Assembly: GCA_900319005.1 (NCBI GenBank)
Contig: ONMV01000015.1
Coordinates: forward strand, 24,748-88,747
DNA: 64,000 bases
Direction of reading: 5' to 3'
DNA from: an uncultured Bacteroidales bacterium
Lineage (GTDB): Bacteria; Bacteroidota; Bacteroidia; Bacteroidales; Paludibacteraceae
Shown: positions 1 to 8,560 of the stretch, piece by piece
Numbering within the stretch: the stretch's first letter is position 1
Layout of the letters: each line of letters opens with the position of its first letter
Notes under the pieces: model-generated
The model's database searches: none
The model's input: the letters and a program-made list of their open reading frames with translations, nothing else
Told to the model about the DNA's origin: nothing
Made by a program: the position numbers and the translations under genes

Positions 1-283
1 AAGGTTCGAATGGTTTTACAACTTCAACATCTGTATCCAAATAGACACCACCAAATTGCTCCAAAGCCCATAGACGTACGTAGTCGCTAACAAAAGCATA
101 CTTTTTTGCCTCATAAGCCTGTTGGACATAAATAGGCGCATCGGCGATATTAAAACTCGTTTCATCCCAAGCGTGGATGTCCCAGTCGGGCATTTGTTGT
201 TTCCACGTAGCCATGTAGCTAATAAGATGTTTCGGCATCGGGTTCTTTCCAAACCAGCAGTAATGAATGATTTTAGGAATCAT
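1..283 (-). CDS. Och1/TcdB-like sugar transferase, 3' end outside window
   Basis: The reverse strand opens with ATG at 283 and stays open to the window edge (94 codons seen). The N-terminus MIPKIIHYCWFG and the DXD-type stretch YLDTDVEV (about residues 83-90) are hallmarks of the DXD-containing glycosyltransferase family (Gly_transf_sug, Och1/TcdA-TcdB-like), which moves a sugar from a nucleotide sugar onto glycans or lipid-linked precursors. Such proteins normally run 230-260 residues, so more than half lies to the left of the window. It is probably part of a capsule or O-antigen cluster; the GT2 gene at 6461-7459 is a second glycosyltransferase nearby. Acceptor and sugar cannot be inferred. 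Confidence 0.85.
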   Translation of the reverse strand, partial: MIPKIIHYCWFGKNPMPKHLISYMATWKQQMPDWDIHAWDETSFNIADAPIYVQQAYEAKKYAFVSDYVRLWALEQFGGVYLDTDVEVVKPFEP

Positions 284-662
284 TGTAATCAGTTGTTGAG
301 ATAATTAAACAAAAACGCGAATAACTGTTGTTATCCGTGAATTGAGGCTGTAGGAAGTGCCCTAAGAATCGGATAGACATGCAGTTACTCGCGCATGTAT
401 AATATACCCCAACATGCCCAATGGACTTGCGTCCAAGGGCACGGACGGGTGTAAAATACACTCGTGAGCATCTACTTTGTCAGTCTTTTGATTCTTAATT
501 AGAGTTTCCTACATTCCAATTCACAAAAGAACAAACGTGTAAACGCTTTAATTCAATATGTTATCGCGCAACACTTTGCGCGTTTCTCCTATTTTACGTC
601 TTGGAGAGGGACGAGATATAATATTGGTTTTTATTTGTTGTTTAGTAATCTCATATTTGAGG
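284..662. other. Gene-free interval with hairpins
   Basis: I see no convincing gene here. It is the upstream region of the partial sugar transferase and the downstream region of the Fic gene. A good stem-loop lies at 415-441 (TGCCC and TGGAC pair with GTCCA and GGGCA around TTGC), and a second mini-hairpin at 565-582. A 62-codon reverse ORF (273-461) crosses the first hairpin and the sugar transferase start and is unlike any family I recognise. No clear TAnnTTTG promoter was found for the transferase. Confidence 0.5.
565..582. repeat. Mini-hairpin, CGCGCAA-CACT-TTGCGCG
   Basis: Perfect 7-bp arms around a 4-base loop, located about 80 bp beyond the 3' end of the Fic gene. An almost identical hairpin with the same loop size is found at 7728-7745, beyond the 3' end of another minus-strand gene. 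There is no T-run, so if it acts at transcript ends it is not a classical intrinsic terminator. Confidence 0.5.
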
Positions 663-1868
663 TTATTTGTTCGATACCTGATTAAACAGCATCATTCCTT
701 TTACCGTCAGCAGGTATTTCTGGCGAGGGTGACGAGGACTGTCGGGATAAAGCAGACGCACAAAGCCGTTTTCTATGGCGGGATTGAGATAGTTCTCCAT
801 AAAAGTCGGACGGTGCTTCAATTCTATTTTACCCATTATTTCTTTAATAGATAGTTTTTCAAGCCCTATAGACATAACCAAACGAATAGTGTTCTCGTCT
901 TCCGTATATAGCTGATTTCCAGTGCTTATTGGATTGCTTGTCCCGAACTTGTCCTGCACTTGTTCGGTACTTGTTCGGCGCTTGTTCGGTACTTGTTCGG
1001 TCTCCGCGCTTTGAACGTCCTTGTTTGATATATGCAAATCTCTGTTATGCAGCGGCATTTGTTCGCCCAGCAGCAGGTTACGGAAGAAACGCTCCAAGTA
1101 TTGCGGTGAGTTATTGACACCAAGTCGCGCGTTCTTATAATTGGCGCGCACGAGCGCGTTTCTGAAGAACCATGAGTGTTGCTCAAAGAGCGTATTATCT
1201 ATATTCTGAAATCCAATGGAACGCAGGTATTTGATAGTAAAGACAGCGGTAGTACGTGTGTTGCCCTCACGGAAGGGATGGATTTGCCAGATATTCGCCA
1301 CAAATGCAGCAATATGACGAATCGCATCGGGAAGCGCGAGGTTGGAGTAGTCAAACTGCTTCTCTTGCTCCAAATCATACTCCAGCGTTGCTTGCAACTG
1401 TGTACAACTGGCATAAAGCACCGTGTCGCCGTCCAATACCCATTCTTTTTTGGTTATGTCGTAGTCTCGGAACTGCCCAGCGTGCTTAAAGACACCTTTG
1501 AATATCTGCCGATGGATGGACGCCAAACCTGCCACACTGAACGTAAATGATTGCTCACTAAGTAACTTAGTGATATTCATTGCTACTTTATCCGCTTCCT
1601 CTTTCTCATCATCATCGGGCAAACGGATTTCTTTCGCTTGGTAGTATGCTGTAATCCTTTGTTCCGCCTCGTCAGCACTAATCTGCCCCTCTATATGCTC
1701 TTGGGCGGTTTGCTTGAGGAAATCAGAAACGGTCAGTTGATCAACGGCTTGCAGACCGATAGCCGTACGCCAATAATCCGCACGCTCGCGCACAGATGGC
1801 TCCGGAGTTCGAAGATACTTTTCAAACTCCGGAATGTACGGGTTCTCTATGTCCGCCTTCTTTGCCAT
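663..1868 (-). CDS. Fic family protein (putative AMP transferase)
   Basis: A 401-residue Fic/DOC-fold protein. The signature HPFREGNTRT (about residues 196-205) matches the Fic motif HxFx(D/E)GN. Fic enzymes usually transfer AMP from ATP to a hydroxyl of a target protein. The N-terminal part contains ISADEAEQRITAYY (about residues 63-76), which resembles the VbhA-type antitoxin helix, so an inhibitory module may be built in. The C-terminal 80 residues look like a winged-helix region. Between them lies a linker encoded by six 11-bp direct repeats (937-1002). The gene starts 3 bp after leuS stops and probably shares its transcript. Target unknown; it could be an isolated toxin-antitoxin fusion or a housekeeping Fic protein. 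Confidence 0.88.
   Translation of the reverse strand: MAKKADIENPYIPEFEKYLRTPEPSVRERADYWRTAIGLQAVDQLTVSDFLKQTAQEHIEGQISADEAEQRITAYYQAKEIRLPDDDEKEEADKVAMNITKLLSEQSFTFSVAGLASIHRQIFKGVFKHAGQFRDYDITKKEWVLDGDTVLYASCTQLQATLEYDLEQEKQFDYSNLALPDAIRHIAAFVANIWQIHPFREGNTRTTAVFTIKYLRSIGFQNIDNTLFEQHSWFFRNALVRANYKNARLGVNNSPQYLERFFRNLLLGEQMPLHNRDLHISNKDVQSAETEQVPNKRRTSTEQVQDKFGTSNPISTGNQLYTEDENTIRLVMSIGLEKLSIKEIMGKIELKHRPTFMENYLNPAIENGFVRLLYPDSPRHPRQKYLLTVKGMMLFNQVSNK
937..1002. repeat. Six 11-bp tandem repeats inside the Fic gene
   Basis: Six consecutive 11-bp units close to CTTGTTCGGTA. Since 33 bp equals 11 codons, the protein shows an 11-residue period (EQVPNKRRTST, then EQVQDKFGTSN). This lies in the linker between the Fic core and the C-terminal helical region. 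Confidence 0.9.
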
Positions 1869-1871
1869 TCT

Positions 1872-4673
1872 TTACATCACAATATTGACAATCCTGCCGG
1901 GGACGACGATGACTTTTTTAGGCGTGTTGCCGGCGAGATATTTGGATGTGTCTTCGTGCGCAAGAACAAGTTTCTCCACTTCCTCTTTCGGCGTGTCTTT
2001 CGGGCACTCGAGCGTGAAACGCACCTTGCCGTTGAACTGCACAGGGTACTTCTGCGTGTCCTCAACCAAGTACGCTTCGTTGCAAACGGGCCATTCTGCA
2101 TTCACAACAAAACTCTCATTGCCACAACGATGCCATGCCTCCTCTGCAATATGCGGAGCGTACGGCGCGATCAAAACCGCAAACTGCTCGAGTATCGCAC
2201 GCTTGTTGCACTTCAGAGCCGACAACTCGTTCTGCGCGATCATGAAGGCAGGAATAGAGGTATTGAACGAGAAGTTCTCGATGTCCCATGTGATTTTCTT
2301 AATCAGCTTATGCAGGCTCTTAAGTTCCTCTTTCGTCGGTTCCTCGTCCGTGATATTCTCGTACATGTTCCACAGGCGTTTGAGGAAACGGTGCACGCCG
2401 TCGATACCGTTGGTGTCCCAGGGTTTGGACATCTCCAGCGGGCCGAGGAACATCTCGTACAGACGCAGCGTGTCGGCTCCGAACTTAGCAATCACGTCAT
2501 CGGGATTAACCACGTTGAACATGGACTTACTCATCTTCTCAACCGCCCAGCCGCAGATGTACTGCTTTGCGCCGGCGGTGTAGCCCGTCAGTTCGGACGA
2601 TGTGCCGTCTGCAAAAACGAACTCGGCGTTCTTGAACTCCGGCATCCATGCGCGGAAGGCGTTGATGTCCAGCACGTCGTTGTTGACGATATTCACGTTT
2701 ACGTGAATCGGCTGCACTTTGCCCTTGTATTCGGGGTTCTCGATGAGGTTGTAACTGATATAGAGGTTGCCCGTCGCGCCCTCGCCGATATAACGATAGA
2801 CAAAGTTCGAACGGCCCTGAATCATACCTTGGTTGATGAGTTTCTTGAACGGTTCATCTTCGCAAACATAGCCCAAATCATAGAGGAACTTATTCCAGAA
2901 ACGAGAATAGATCAAGTGTCCCGTGGCGTGCTCGGAACCGCCGAGATAGAGGTCCACTTGACGCCAGTAAGCGTTCACGTCCTTATCAACCAGCGCTTTG
3001 TCGTTGTGCGGGTCCATATAACGCAGGTAGTACGCCGACGAGCCTGCGAAGCCCGGCATGGTGCAGAGCTCCAACGGGAAGACGGTCTTGTTGTCAATCA
3101 GCGATTTGTCTACTACCTTGCGGTTCGCTTCGTCCCATGCCCATAGTTGTGCATTGCCCAGCGGCGGTTCGCCGGTCTCGGTGGGTTTGAAGTCCGACAC
3201 CTCCGGCAGTTCGAGCGGCAGGCACTCTTCGGGCAGCGTATAAGGCATGCCGTCTTTGTAGTATATCGGGAACGGTTCGCCCCAGTAACGCTGGCGCGAG
3301 AAAATAGCGTCGCGCAAACGATAGTTCACTTTCACGCGGCCGATACCGGTGTTCGTGATATATTCCTTCATGGCTTGGATAGCCTCTTTGACCTCCATAC
3401 CGTTGAGGAAACCGGAGTTGATCATCTTGCCCTCTTTGGCGTCAAACGACTCCTCGCTCACATCCGCGCCTTCGATCAGCGGAATGATCGGCAGGTTGAA
3501 ATGTTTCGCAAACGCGTAGTCGCGGCTGTCATGTGCCGGAACCGCCATGATAGCGCCTGTGCCGTAGCCTGCAAGCACGTAATCGGAGATATAAATAGGA
3601 ATCTCGCCTTGGGTCAACGGGTTGATGGCATAGGAGCCTGTGAACACACCCGTCACGCGGCGGTCGGCAATACGCTCACGCTCCGTGCGGTTCTTGCAGC
3701 GGGTGAGGTAAGCCTCCACTTCTTCGCGCTGCTCGTCGGTCACCACGCGCTGCACGTACTCGCTCTCCGGTGCCAACACCATAAACGTCACGCCATATAT
3801 CGTGTCCGCACGGGTGGTGAAGATGGTAAACGGCGCGTCTTGCCCTTTGACGGTGAACTGCATTTCTGCTCCTTCGCTTCTTCCTATCCAGTTTCTTTGC
3901 GTCTCTTTTAAACTCTCCGTCCAGTCGATGCGGTCCAAGCCCTCCAACAGACGTCCGGCATAAGCGCTCACGCGCAGACACCATTGCCGCATCACACGTT
4001 GCTCTACCGGATAACCGCCGCGAACAGAGAGACCTTCGCTCACCTCGTCGTTTGCCAGCACCGTACCGAGTTTCGGACACCAGTTGACTTTCGTGTCTGC
4101 CAGATAAGCAATACGGTAGTTCATCAGCCGCTCCTGTTTCTCGCGCTCAGAGTGAGTAGCCCATTTCGGGTCATTCGCTTCGAACTCCGCGATGAGTTTG
4201 CTAATCGGCTGCGCTTTCTGGGTCTTGGGGTCGAAATAGCTGTTGAACATCTGCACGAACGCCCATTGGGTCCATTTATAGAACGCCGGGGCGCACGTGC
4301 GCACTTCACGATTCCAGTCGTAGCAGAAACCGATTTTCTTGAGCTGCGAGATATAACGGTCGATGTTCTCGAAGGTCGTTTTCTCGGGGTGTTGTCCGGT
4401 CTGAATAGCGTACTGTTCCGCCGGCAGACCATAGGAGTCAAAACCCATCGGGTGCAACACGTTAAAGCCCTTCAACCGTTTGTAACGGCTGTAAATATCG
4501 CTGGCAATATAGCCTAACGGGTGACCGACATGCAGACCCGCTCCCGAAGGATAAGGGAACATGTCCAACACATAGTAGTGCGGCTTGTCGGACTCATTGG
4601 AAACGGTGTAAACGCCGTTCTCCTCCCACGCCTTTTGCCACTTTTTCTCAATCTCACTAAAGTTGTATTCCAT
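1872..4673 (-). CDS. leuS: Leucyl-tRNA synthetase
   Basis: A 933-residue class I aminoacyl-tRNA synthetase that charges tRNA-Leu in the cytosol. The HIGH motif appears as HVGHPLGY (about residues 48-55) and the KMSKS loop as [15 protein letters not shown] (about residue 710). The CP1 editing domain is present ([19 protein letters not shown] and [19 protein letters not shown]). The length is normal for Bacteroidota, which are longer than the E. coli enzyme. The ATG at 4673 lies about 110 bp downstream of a good promoter at 4785-4816, with AT-rich repeats filling the leader. The Fic gene follows 3 bp after the stop. Confidence 0.98.
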   Translation of the reverse strand: MEYNFSEIEKKWQKAWEENGVYTVSNESDKPHYYVLDMFPYPSGAGLHVGHPLGYIASDIYSRYKRLKGFNVLHPMGFDSYGLPAEQYAIQTGQHPEKTTFENIDRYISQLKKIGFCYDWNREVRTCAPAFYKWTQWAFVQMFNSYFDPKTQKAQPISKLIAEFEANDPKWATHSEREKQERLMNYRIAYLADTKVNWCPKLGTVLANDEVSEGLSVRGGYPVEQRVMRQWCLRVSAYAGRLLEGLDRIDWTESLKETQRNWIGRSEGAEMQFTVKGQDAPFTIFTTRADTIYGVTFMVLAPESEYVQRVVTDEQREEVEAYLTRCKNRTERERIADRRVTGVFTGSYAINPLTQGEIPIYISDYVLAGYGTGAIMAVPAHDSRDYAFAKHFNLPIIPLIEGADVSEESFDAKEGKMINSGFLNGMEVKEAIQAMKEYITNTGIGRVKVNYRLRDAIFSRQRYWGEPFPIYYKDGMPYTLPEECLPLELPEVSDFKPTETGEPPLGNAQLWAWDEANRKVVDKSLIDNKTVFPLELCTMPGFAGSSAYYLRYMDPHNDKALVDKDVNAYWRQVDLYLGGSEHATGHLIYSRFWNKFLYDLGYVCEDEPFKKLINQGMIQGRSNFVYRYIGEGATGNLYISYNLIENPEYKGKVQPIHVNVNIVNNDVLDINAFRAWMPEFKNAEFVFADGTSSELTGYTAGAKQYICGWAVEKMSKSMFNVVNPDDVIAKFGADTLRLYEMFLGPLEMSKPWDTNGIDGVHRFLKRLWNMYENITDEEPTKEELKSLHKLIKKITWDIENFSFNTSIPAFMIAQNELSALKCNKRAILEQFAVLIAPYAPHIAEEAWHRCGNESFVVNAEWPVCNEAYLVEDTQKYPVQFNGKVRFTLECPKDTPKEEVEKLVLAHEDTSKYLAGNTPKKVIVVPGRIVNIVM

Positions 4674-4678
4674 ATAAT

Positions 4679-4735
4679 ATAATTTACGATTTACAAATTT
4701 ACGATGTACGATTTATGTACGATTTTTTTCATTTA
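4679..4735. repeat. Heptamer-like AT-rich repeat (TTTACGA type)
   Basis: Repeated TTACGATTT and TTACAAATT-like words with 7-10 bp spacing in the leuS leader, between promoter and start codon. It belongs to the same class as the heptamer runs at 39997-40036 and 42490-42545. Confidence 0.6.
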
Positions 4736-4784
4736 CTCCCACCGTTCCAACTAGTGATGGGCTTTGCGCGCATAATTTGCGCTG

Positions 4785-4816
4785 CAAAGTTACTGCTTTT
4801 TTTTGACATACACAAG
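4785..4816 (-). promoter_or_regulatory. Promoter for leuS
   Basis: Read on the minus strand: CTTG at 4816-4813, exactly 20 bp, then TAACTTTG at 4792-4785. This matches the Bacteroidota -33 TTTG and -7 TAnnTTTG boxes. Confidence 0.75.
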
Positions 4817-4922
4817 TAAATAGGCAAAAAAGCGTTTCTGGACAAGCTTTTTTGCCAAATAGAATGAAAAACTTCTCCTTTTCAAAGAAAATGAAGAAAA
4901 ATGCAAGAAAATGTTTGCAAAA

Positions 4923-4954
4923 CTTGCTCAAGTCAAAAATATTATGTAATTTTG
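4923..4954 (+). promoter_or_regulatory. Promoter for the DUF4143 ATPase gene
   Basis: CTTG at 4923-4926, a 20-bp spacer and TAATTTTG at 4947-4954. The start codon at 4994 leaves a leader of roughly 35 nt. Confidence 0.7.
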
Positions 4955-4993
4955 CGCCACAATTCCGAAATTGCATAAAAATAAGGTATCGCT

Positions 4994-6166
4994 ATGGCAC
5001 AACAATTCTACATTCCTCGCCGTCTGGAGAGCGTTATTCTGGAGGCAGCACAGTACTTTTCTGTTATCTCTGTTACAGGTCCTCGTCAGTCCGGAAAATC
5101 GACCATGCTGAAACATTTGTTTCCCGATTTGCCGCAGTATAGTATGAAGGATCTGCATGTGCGCGCTTTCGCCGAACAAGACCCTGTCGCCTTTCTGAAT
5201 CAACATAAGGAAGGCATGTTTATTGACGAGGTACAAAAAGTGCCGACTTTATTGGATTACATTCAAGGTATCGTAGATACCGAGCCGGAGAGGCGGTTTG
5301 TGTTGACAGGAAGTAGTAACTTGGAATTGCTGCAAGGGCTTACGGAGTCCCTTCCCGGTCGCGCCGGTGTGTATGAATTAATGCCGATGTCGATGAATGA
5401 GACCAAAGAGCAGATAAAAGAGAAAAGCACAAACCAACTGCTTTATGATGGCTTTTATCCTGCTATTTGTGCAAAAAAGAATATTGCCAGACTCTTTTAT
5501 CCGTCGTATGTCAAGACATATTTGGAGAAAGACGTGCGCGACTTGCTGCGTATCAAAGACCAGATGCAATTTCTAAAGTTTATGAAACTCTGTGCGGCTC
5601 GGATCGGTTCCGTTTTCAATGCCTCGGAAGTGGGAATGGAAGTGGGTGTAGATAGCAAGACCATCAGTCATTGGCTCTCTGTTCTGCAGGCTTCGTATCT
5701 CGTGACGCTTCTTCCGCCGTATTATGAGAATATCACCAAACGGGTTGTGAAGAGCCCCAAATTGTATTTCAATGATCCCGGATTGGCTTGTTATCTGCTG
5801 GATATAGAGACACCGCGGCAGTTGGAGTTGGACAAGTTGCGAGGAGCTATCTTTGAGAATATGATGGTTATGGAGTGTCTCAAGCATCGTTTCAACCAAG
5901 GCAAAGAGGGCAATGTCTTTTTCTACAGGGATAGTAACGGTCAGGAGGTGGATATATTGGTCAAAGAGGAAGGCCAGCTGACAGCAATCGAGGTCAAATC
6001 ATCCATGACTTATCATCCGGACTTTACAAAGTCGTTACAACGTTTGCCGGACTGGACAAGTACACCCATCAAACGCCGCGCCGTAGTCTATGGCGGCGAT
6101 TTCGAGAATACCGCCGGTGATATATGGCTTTTGAGGTATGACCATATAGAGAAGCTATTTGAATAG
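4994..6166 (+). CDS. AAA_14/DUF4143 ATPase
   Basis: A 390-residue member of the AAA_14 plus DUF4143 ATPase family. Walker A is GPRQSGKST (about residues 30-38), Walker B is MFIDEVQK (about residues 74-81), and FVLTGSSN resembles the sensor segment. The C-terminal half carries the DUF4143 nuclease-like region with the stretch EVDILVKEEG and IEVKSS, similar to PD-(D/E)XK folds. Function of this common family is not established; members are scattered in accessory regions. The gene stands alone between its own promoter and a hairpin, next to capsule-type and accessory genes, which fits a gene acquired by transfer. Confidence 0.88.
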   Translation: MAQQFYIPRRLESVILEAAQYFSVISVTGPRQSGKSTMLKHLFPDLPQYSMKDLHVRAFAEQDPVAFLNQHKEGMFIDEVQKVPTLLDYIQGIVDTEPERRFVLTGSSNLELLQGLTESLPGRAGVYELMPMSMNETKEQIKEKSTNQLLYDGFYPAICAKKNIARLFYPSYVKTYLEKDVRDLLRIKDQMQFLKFMKLCAARIGSVFNASEVGMEVGVDSKTISHWLSVLQASYLVTLLPPYYENITKRVVKSPKLYFNDPGLACYLLDIETPRQLELDKLRGAIFENMMVMECLKHRFNQGKEGNVFFYRDSNGQEVDILVKEEGQLTAIEVKSSMTYHPDFTKSLQRLPDWTSTPIKRRAVVYGGDFENTAGDIWLLRYDHIEKLFE

Positions 6167-6170
6167 ACAC

Positions 6171-6196
6171 CACGGGGGCACAATGTGTCACCCGTG
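6171..6196 (+). terminator. Possible terminator hairpin after the ATPase gene
   Basis: CACGGG at 6171-6176 pairs with CCCGTG at 6191-6196, starting 4 bp after the ATPase stop. There is no T-run behind it, so its role as terminator is uncertain. Confidence 0.35.
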
Positions 6197-6263
6197 ATTA
6201 TTATAATTGCCGATTATTAAGATTCTGGCAAATATGGCAACCGACCAAATTGTAGCAGTCAAT

Positions 6264-6296
6264 CAGCCACTCTCAAGCCACTCTTGAGCCACTACT
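6264..6296. repeat. Three 11-bp tandem repeats (AGCCACTCT type)
   Basis: Three degenerate 11-bp units (CAGCCACTCTC, AAGCCACTCTT, GAGCCACTACT), with a weaker fourth copy before them. On the other strand one unit reads AGTGGCTGATT, one base from the unit at 53850-53893. Confidence 0.8.
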
Positions 6297-6379
6297 AGAC
6301 ATGGCATAAGAAAGTTCTGCTGCTAAGATTCACTCATTCATAGATTCACACAACCTTTTGTGTTCAACAGACAAAAGAA

Positions 6380-6408
6380 CCAGCCTGCTTCACATCCAAG
6401 CAGGCTGG
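6380..6408 (-). terminator. Strong hairpin, likely terminator of the GT2 gene
   Basis: Perfect 11-bp stem, CCAGCCTGCTT (6380-6390) with AAGCAGGCTGG (6398-6408), and a 7-base loop. On the minus strand it follows the GT2 stop by about 50 bp and is followed by TTCTTTTG, which makes it a plausible intrinsic terminator for that transcript. Confidence 0.6.
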
Positions 6409-6460
6409 AATCCGACAGATCAAGTAATCGGGAGACTAAAAAGTGGCATAAGAAAATAGC

Positions 6461-7459
6461 CTATTTTGTCGAACGTATCAGGGCAAATGCTTCTTTGTAA
6501 CCCAAGAATAAATACTTTAACGATTTATAGTATTTTGGATGGCAATTAATAAGAATTGTCCAACCTGTCCAATTAATAAATGAATATAAACCCCAGAACA
6601 AGGCTCTAAATTTGTTGAACCATGAAACTTGGTATAGGTATATAAATCTATACCAATAGACAGTGCGATTGCGTGCAATTGTGAAATATCTGAGCGATTT
6701 ATCCTCCAGTTTGCTTCGTGTTCTATGCCCTGCTTCCGCATCCAAATGTTTATACCGTGTACGTAGAGCATAAGCCATACGAAAACCTAATTTGTTCAAT
6801 TTGCTAAAGAATACCGGTTCGTCATAACCGGAATATGATGTGTACGAGCCTTCCTCCAACCATGTTTCTTCTTCAAAATGCGCGGCTTTTGCCCATTTCG
6901 TCTCAATGAAGAAGATCTGAAAACAAGCAGTTGTACACAAGTAGCATGTGTCTAAATTATTACTGTTAATATAAACCTTATGACCTGCTGCCAATGTTAA
7001 TACATCCAAGTATTTCGATTTTCGGCGGCTGGTAAACATCTGCCCGGTAAAACCACTGCGAAGACGAATTTTTAATGGATACTTTAAATCTATTGTGTTT
7101 GCATCCAAATTATTATCCATACCTTGCATCGGCAAACAACAGTTCAGGTTATTGGCTATCATGTATTGATACAATTCTTCAACCATAGTTGCTTCAAATT
7201 CAATATCATCGTCCACAACGAGGATATAATCTGATTTCGCAGCCAATATTCCTTCTGCACGTTGAGTGGTCATCCCTTTCTTGCAACGCACAATACGTTC
7301 ATTACCATAAGAATAATCCAATTCATAACCATAAGGAATGACCACAATAATTTCTTCCGGTTGGATAGTCTGTTTTGCAATAGAATCCAACAACGCTTTG
7401 TACTTGAGCCCTGTGTTTCCGAGGGTTCTGATGACAACAGAATACGATAGTTCTTTCAT
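6461..7459 (-). CDS. GT2 family glycosyltransferase
   Basis: A 332-residue GT-A fold glycosyltransferase. The N-terminus YSVVIRTLGNTG followed by LLDSIAKQTIQPEEIIVV is the typical GT2 start, and YILVVDDDIEFE (about residues 80-91) contains the metal-binding acidic cluster. A hydrophobic stretch near the C-terminus (RALFWGLYSFINWTGWTILI) suggests membrane attachment. It likely adds a sugar to a surface polysaccharide at the inner face of the cytoplasmic membrane. It has its own terminator-like hairpin and a complex set of inverted repeats upstream (7504-7694). Base composition is more AT-rich than in the housekeeping genes to the right. Confidence 0.85.
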   Translation of the reverse strand: MKELSYSVVIRTLGNTGLKYKALLDSIAKQTIQPEEIIVVIPYGYELDYSYGNERIVRCKKGMTTQRAEGILAAKSDYILVVDDDIEFEATMVEELYQYMIANNLNCCLPMQGMDNNLDANTIDLKYPLKIRLRSGFTGQMFTSRRKSKYLDVLTLAAGHKVYINSNNLDTCYLCTTACFQIFFIETKWAKAAHFEEETWLEEGSYTSYSGYDEPVFFSKLNKLGFRMAYALRTRYKHLDAEAGHRTRSKLEDKSLRYFTIARNRTVYWYRFIYLYQVSWFNKFRALFWGLYSFINWTGWTILINCHPKYYKSLKYLFLGYKEAFALIRSTK

Positions 7460-7503
7460 AGATTGACAGTTTTGCGCATAACTATCAATCCGAATACATA
7501 AAA

Positions 7504-7694
7504 AGATGTGAACTTCTTATGTATCTACCAAGGCAGCGTCGGAAATGAAGCCTCTATATCCAATAAGAAAGTTCACATCTAAATGCGAACACTACTATAT
7601 ATTGGATATAAAGAGACTCATTACCTAAAATGATGCCTCTATATTATTTCGATAAATCTTATTTCCTAAAGTTTCCGACGCTTTCGGTAGATAC
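7504..7694. repeat. Three interleaved inverted repeats upstream of the GT2 gene
   Basis: Pair A: 7504-7520 with 7563-7580 (17 of 18 positions). Pair B: 7521-7545 with 7672-7694, matching in blocks of 9 and 11 bp, with about 126 bp between the arms. Pair C: 7552-7565 with 7600-7615. A direct repeat (AAATGAAGCCTCTATAT at 7543 and AAATGATGCCTCTATAT at 7628) overlaps them. The order A-B-C-A'-C'-B' cannot fold into one simple hairpin. No gene and no canonical promoter was found inside. Confidence 0.75.
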
Positions 7695-7727
7695 GAAATA
7701 ATAGTAATGCTTTGTTTTTATTTAATT

Positions 7728-7745
7728 AGCGCAACGCTTTGCGCT
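7728..7745. repeat. Mini-hairpin, AGCGCAA-CGCT-TTGCGCT
   Basis: Second copy of the hairpin type seen at 565-582, 65 bp beyond the 3' end of the 164-residue membrane protein gene. Both copies have 7-bp arms and a 4-base loop. Confidence 0.5.
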
Positions 7746-7810
7746 TGTCTTTGTTCTATTTGTTTTCCTCAATCTTATGTTGCAGAGAGAAAGCATGATA
7801 ATTATTATAC

Positions 7811-8305
7811 TTATGCAAGTACTTCCAGTTTTTTCTTATATTCTTTAAATTTCTCTAGTTCTTTTCTGTCTTGCATAATATTGAGTAATATATCATCTCT
7901 ACTCACTTTGGTCTTTCCACACATATCTTTTCTAATTAGCACCATCAACTCTAGGAAGTAGTGAAATTGATAATATGGATTCTCTTCTGACAAAGAACTT
8001 AAATATTTGTTTAACGCAAATATTACCTCATCAGAACCGTACATAATAAGTTCTTTTTTCGCATCCATTAATTTACCGCTCATCACACTATTATTTGCAT
8101 TCTTTCCACTTTTTTGATTTTTAAATAAATCATAAAAGAAATCATAAAGTTTAGCATATGCAACGTATCTTTTTTCCGACAATTGCTTCTCCATAATTTT
8201 TATTCTTTCTGTTTTTCGACTTAGCAACGCGCCTAATATAGCACATGCAATTGTTGCAATAATAGAAAAAACACCAAGAATTAATGTAATAATATTAAAA
8301 TCCAT
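7811..8305 (-). CDS. Membrane-anchored protein of unknown function (accessory operon)
   Basis: I do not recognise the family. The 164 residues start with a transmembrane segment (about residues 4-29: IITLILGVFSIIATIACAIL) followed by a basic stretch and then a soluble, mainly helical region with many Lys, Tyr and Phe. The topology suggests one anchor with a cytoplasmic body. It is the last gene of an AT-rich operon with the small protein, the SDH protease and the STAS-like protein, about 45 bp after the small gene. It may be the membrane effector or the substrate of the protease; that is inference only. Confidence 0.7.
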   Translation of the reverse strand: MDFNIITLILGVFSIIATIACAILGALLSRKTERIKIMEKQLSEKRYVAYAKLYDFFYDLFKNQKSGKNANNSVMSGKLMDAKKELIMYGSDEVIFALNKYLSSLSEENPYYQFHYFLELMVLIRKDMCGKTKVSRDDILLNIMQDRKELEKFKEYKKKLEVLA

Positions 8306-8349
8306 AAAAGATGCATGATTGTTATGATTAGATAAACTTTATTGCCAAA

Positions 8350-8550
8350 TTATGCATTATTTGTGTCGGCTGAATAGTTGATACCGATGTTTTTCTCTTG
8401 CTCTATAGATCGCAGGTTATACCCACGATGAGTGGTAATCCCATCTGCGACCATAGAATTAAATTCATTTATAGCATTTCTGAATCTTTGCAGTTGATGC
8501 TTATCTATTTTAATATTGATATCTTGAATTTGTTTAATTATGTCTGCCAT
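8350..8550 (-). CDS. Small helical protein of unknown function (accessory operon)
   Basis: A 66-residue protein if it starts at the ATG at 8550 (MADIIKQIQDIN). An upstream ATG at 8586 would give 78 residues but would overlap the protease gene by 26 bp; the shorter form sits 10 bp after the protease stop and looks more natural. Predicted mostly helical, charged, no membrane segment. Size and position between two larger genes resemble adaptor or antitoxin-like proteins, but there is no sequence proof. Confidence 0.6.
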   Translation of the reverse strand: MADIIKQIQDINIKIDKHQLQRFRNAINEFNSMVADGITTHRGYNLRSIEQEKNIGINYSADTNNA

Positions 8551-8560
8551 AATTATTATT

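Noticed and set aside
273-461. 62-codon minus-strand ORF upstream of the partial sugar transferase
   Set aside because: Overlaps the transferase start and a strong hairpin, shows no recognisable domain and has no promoter.
1638-3146. 502-codon ORF on the plus strand antisense to leuS, and similar long antisense ORFs in tkt (11446-12930), frdA (38468-39580) and secA (50054-51142)
   Set aside because: All lie fully inside clearly conserved genes on the other strand, have arginine/histidine/valine-rich composition typical of mirrored codons and resemble no family.
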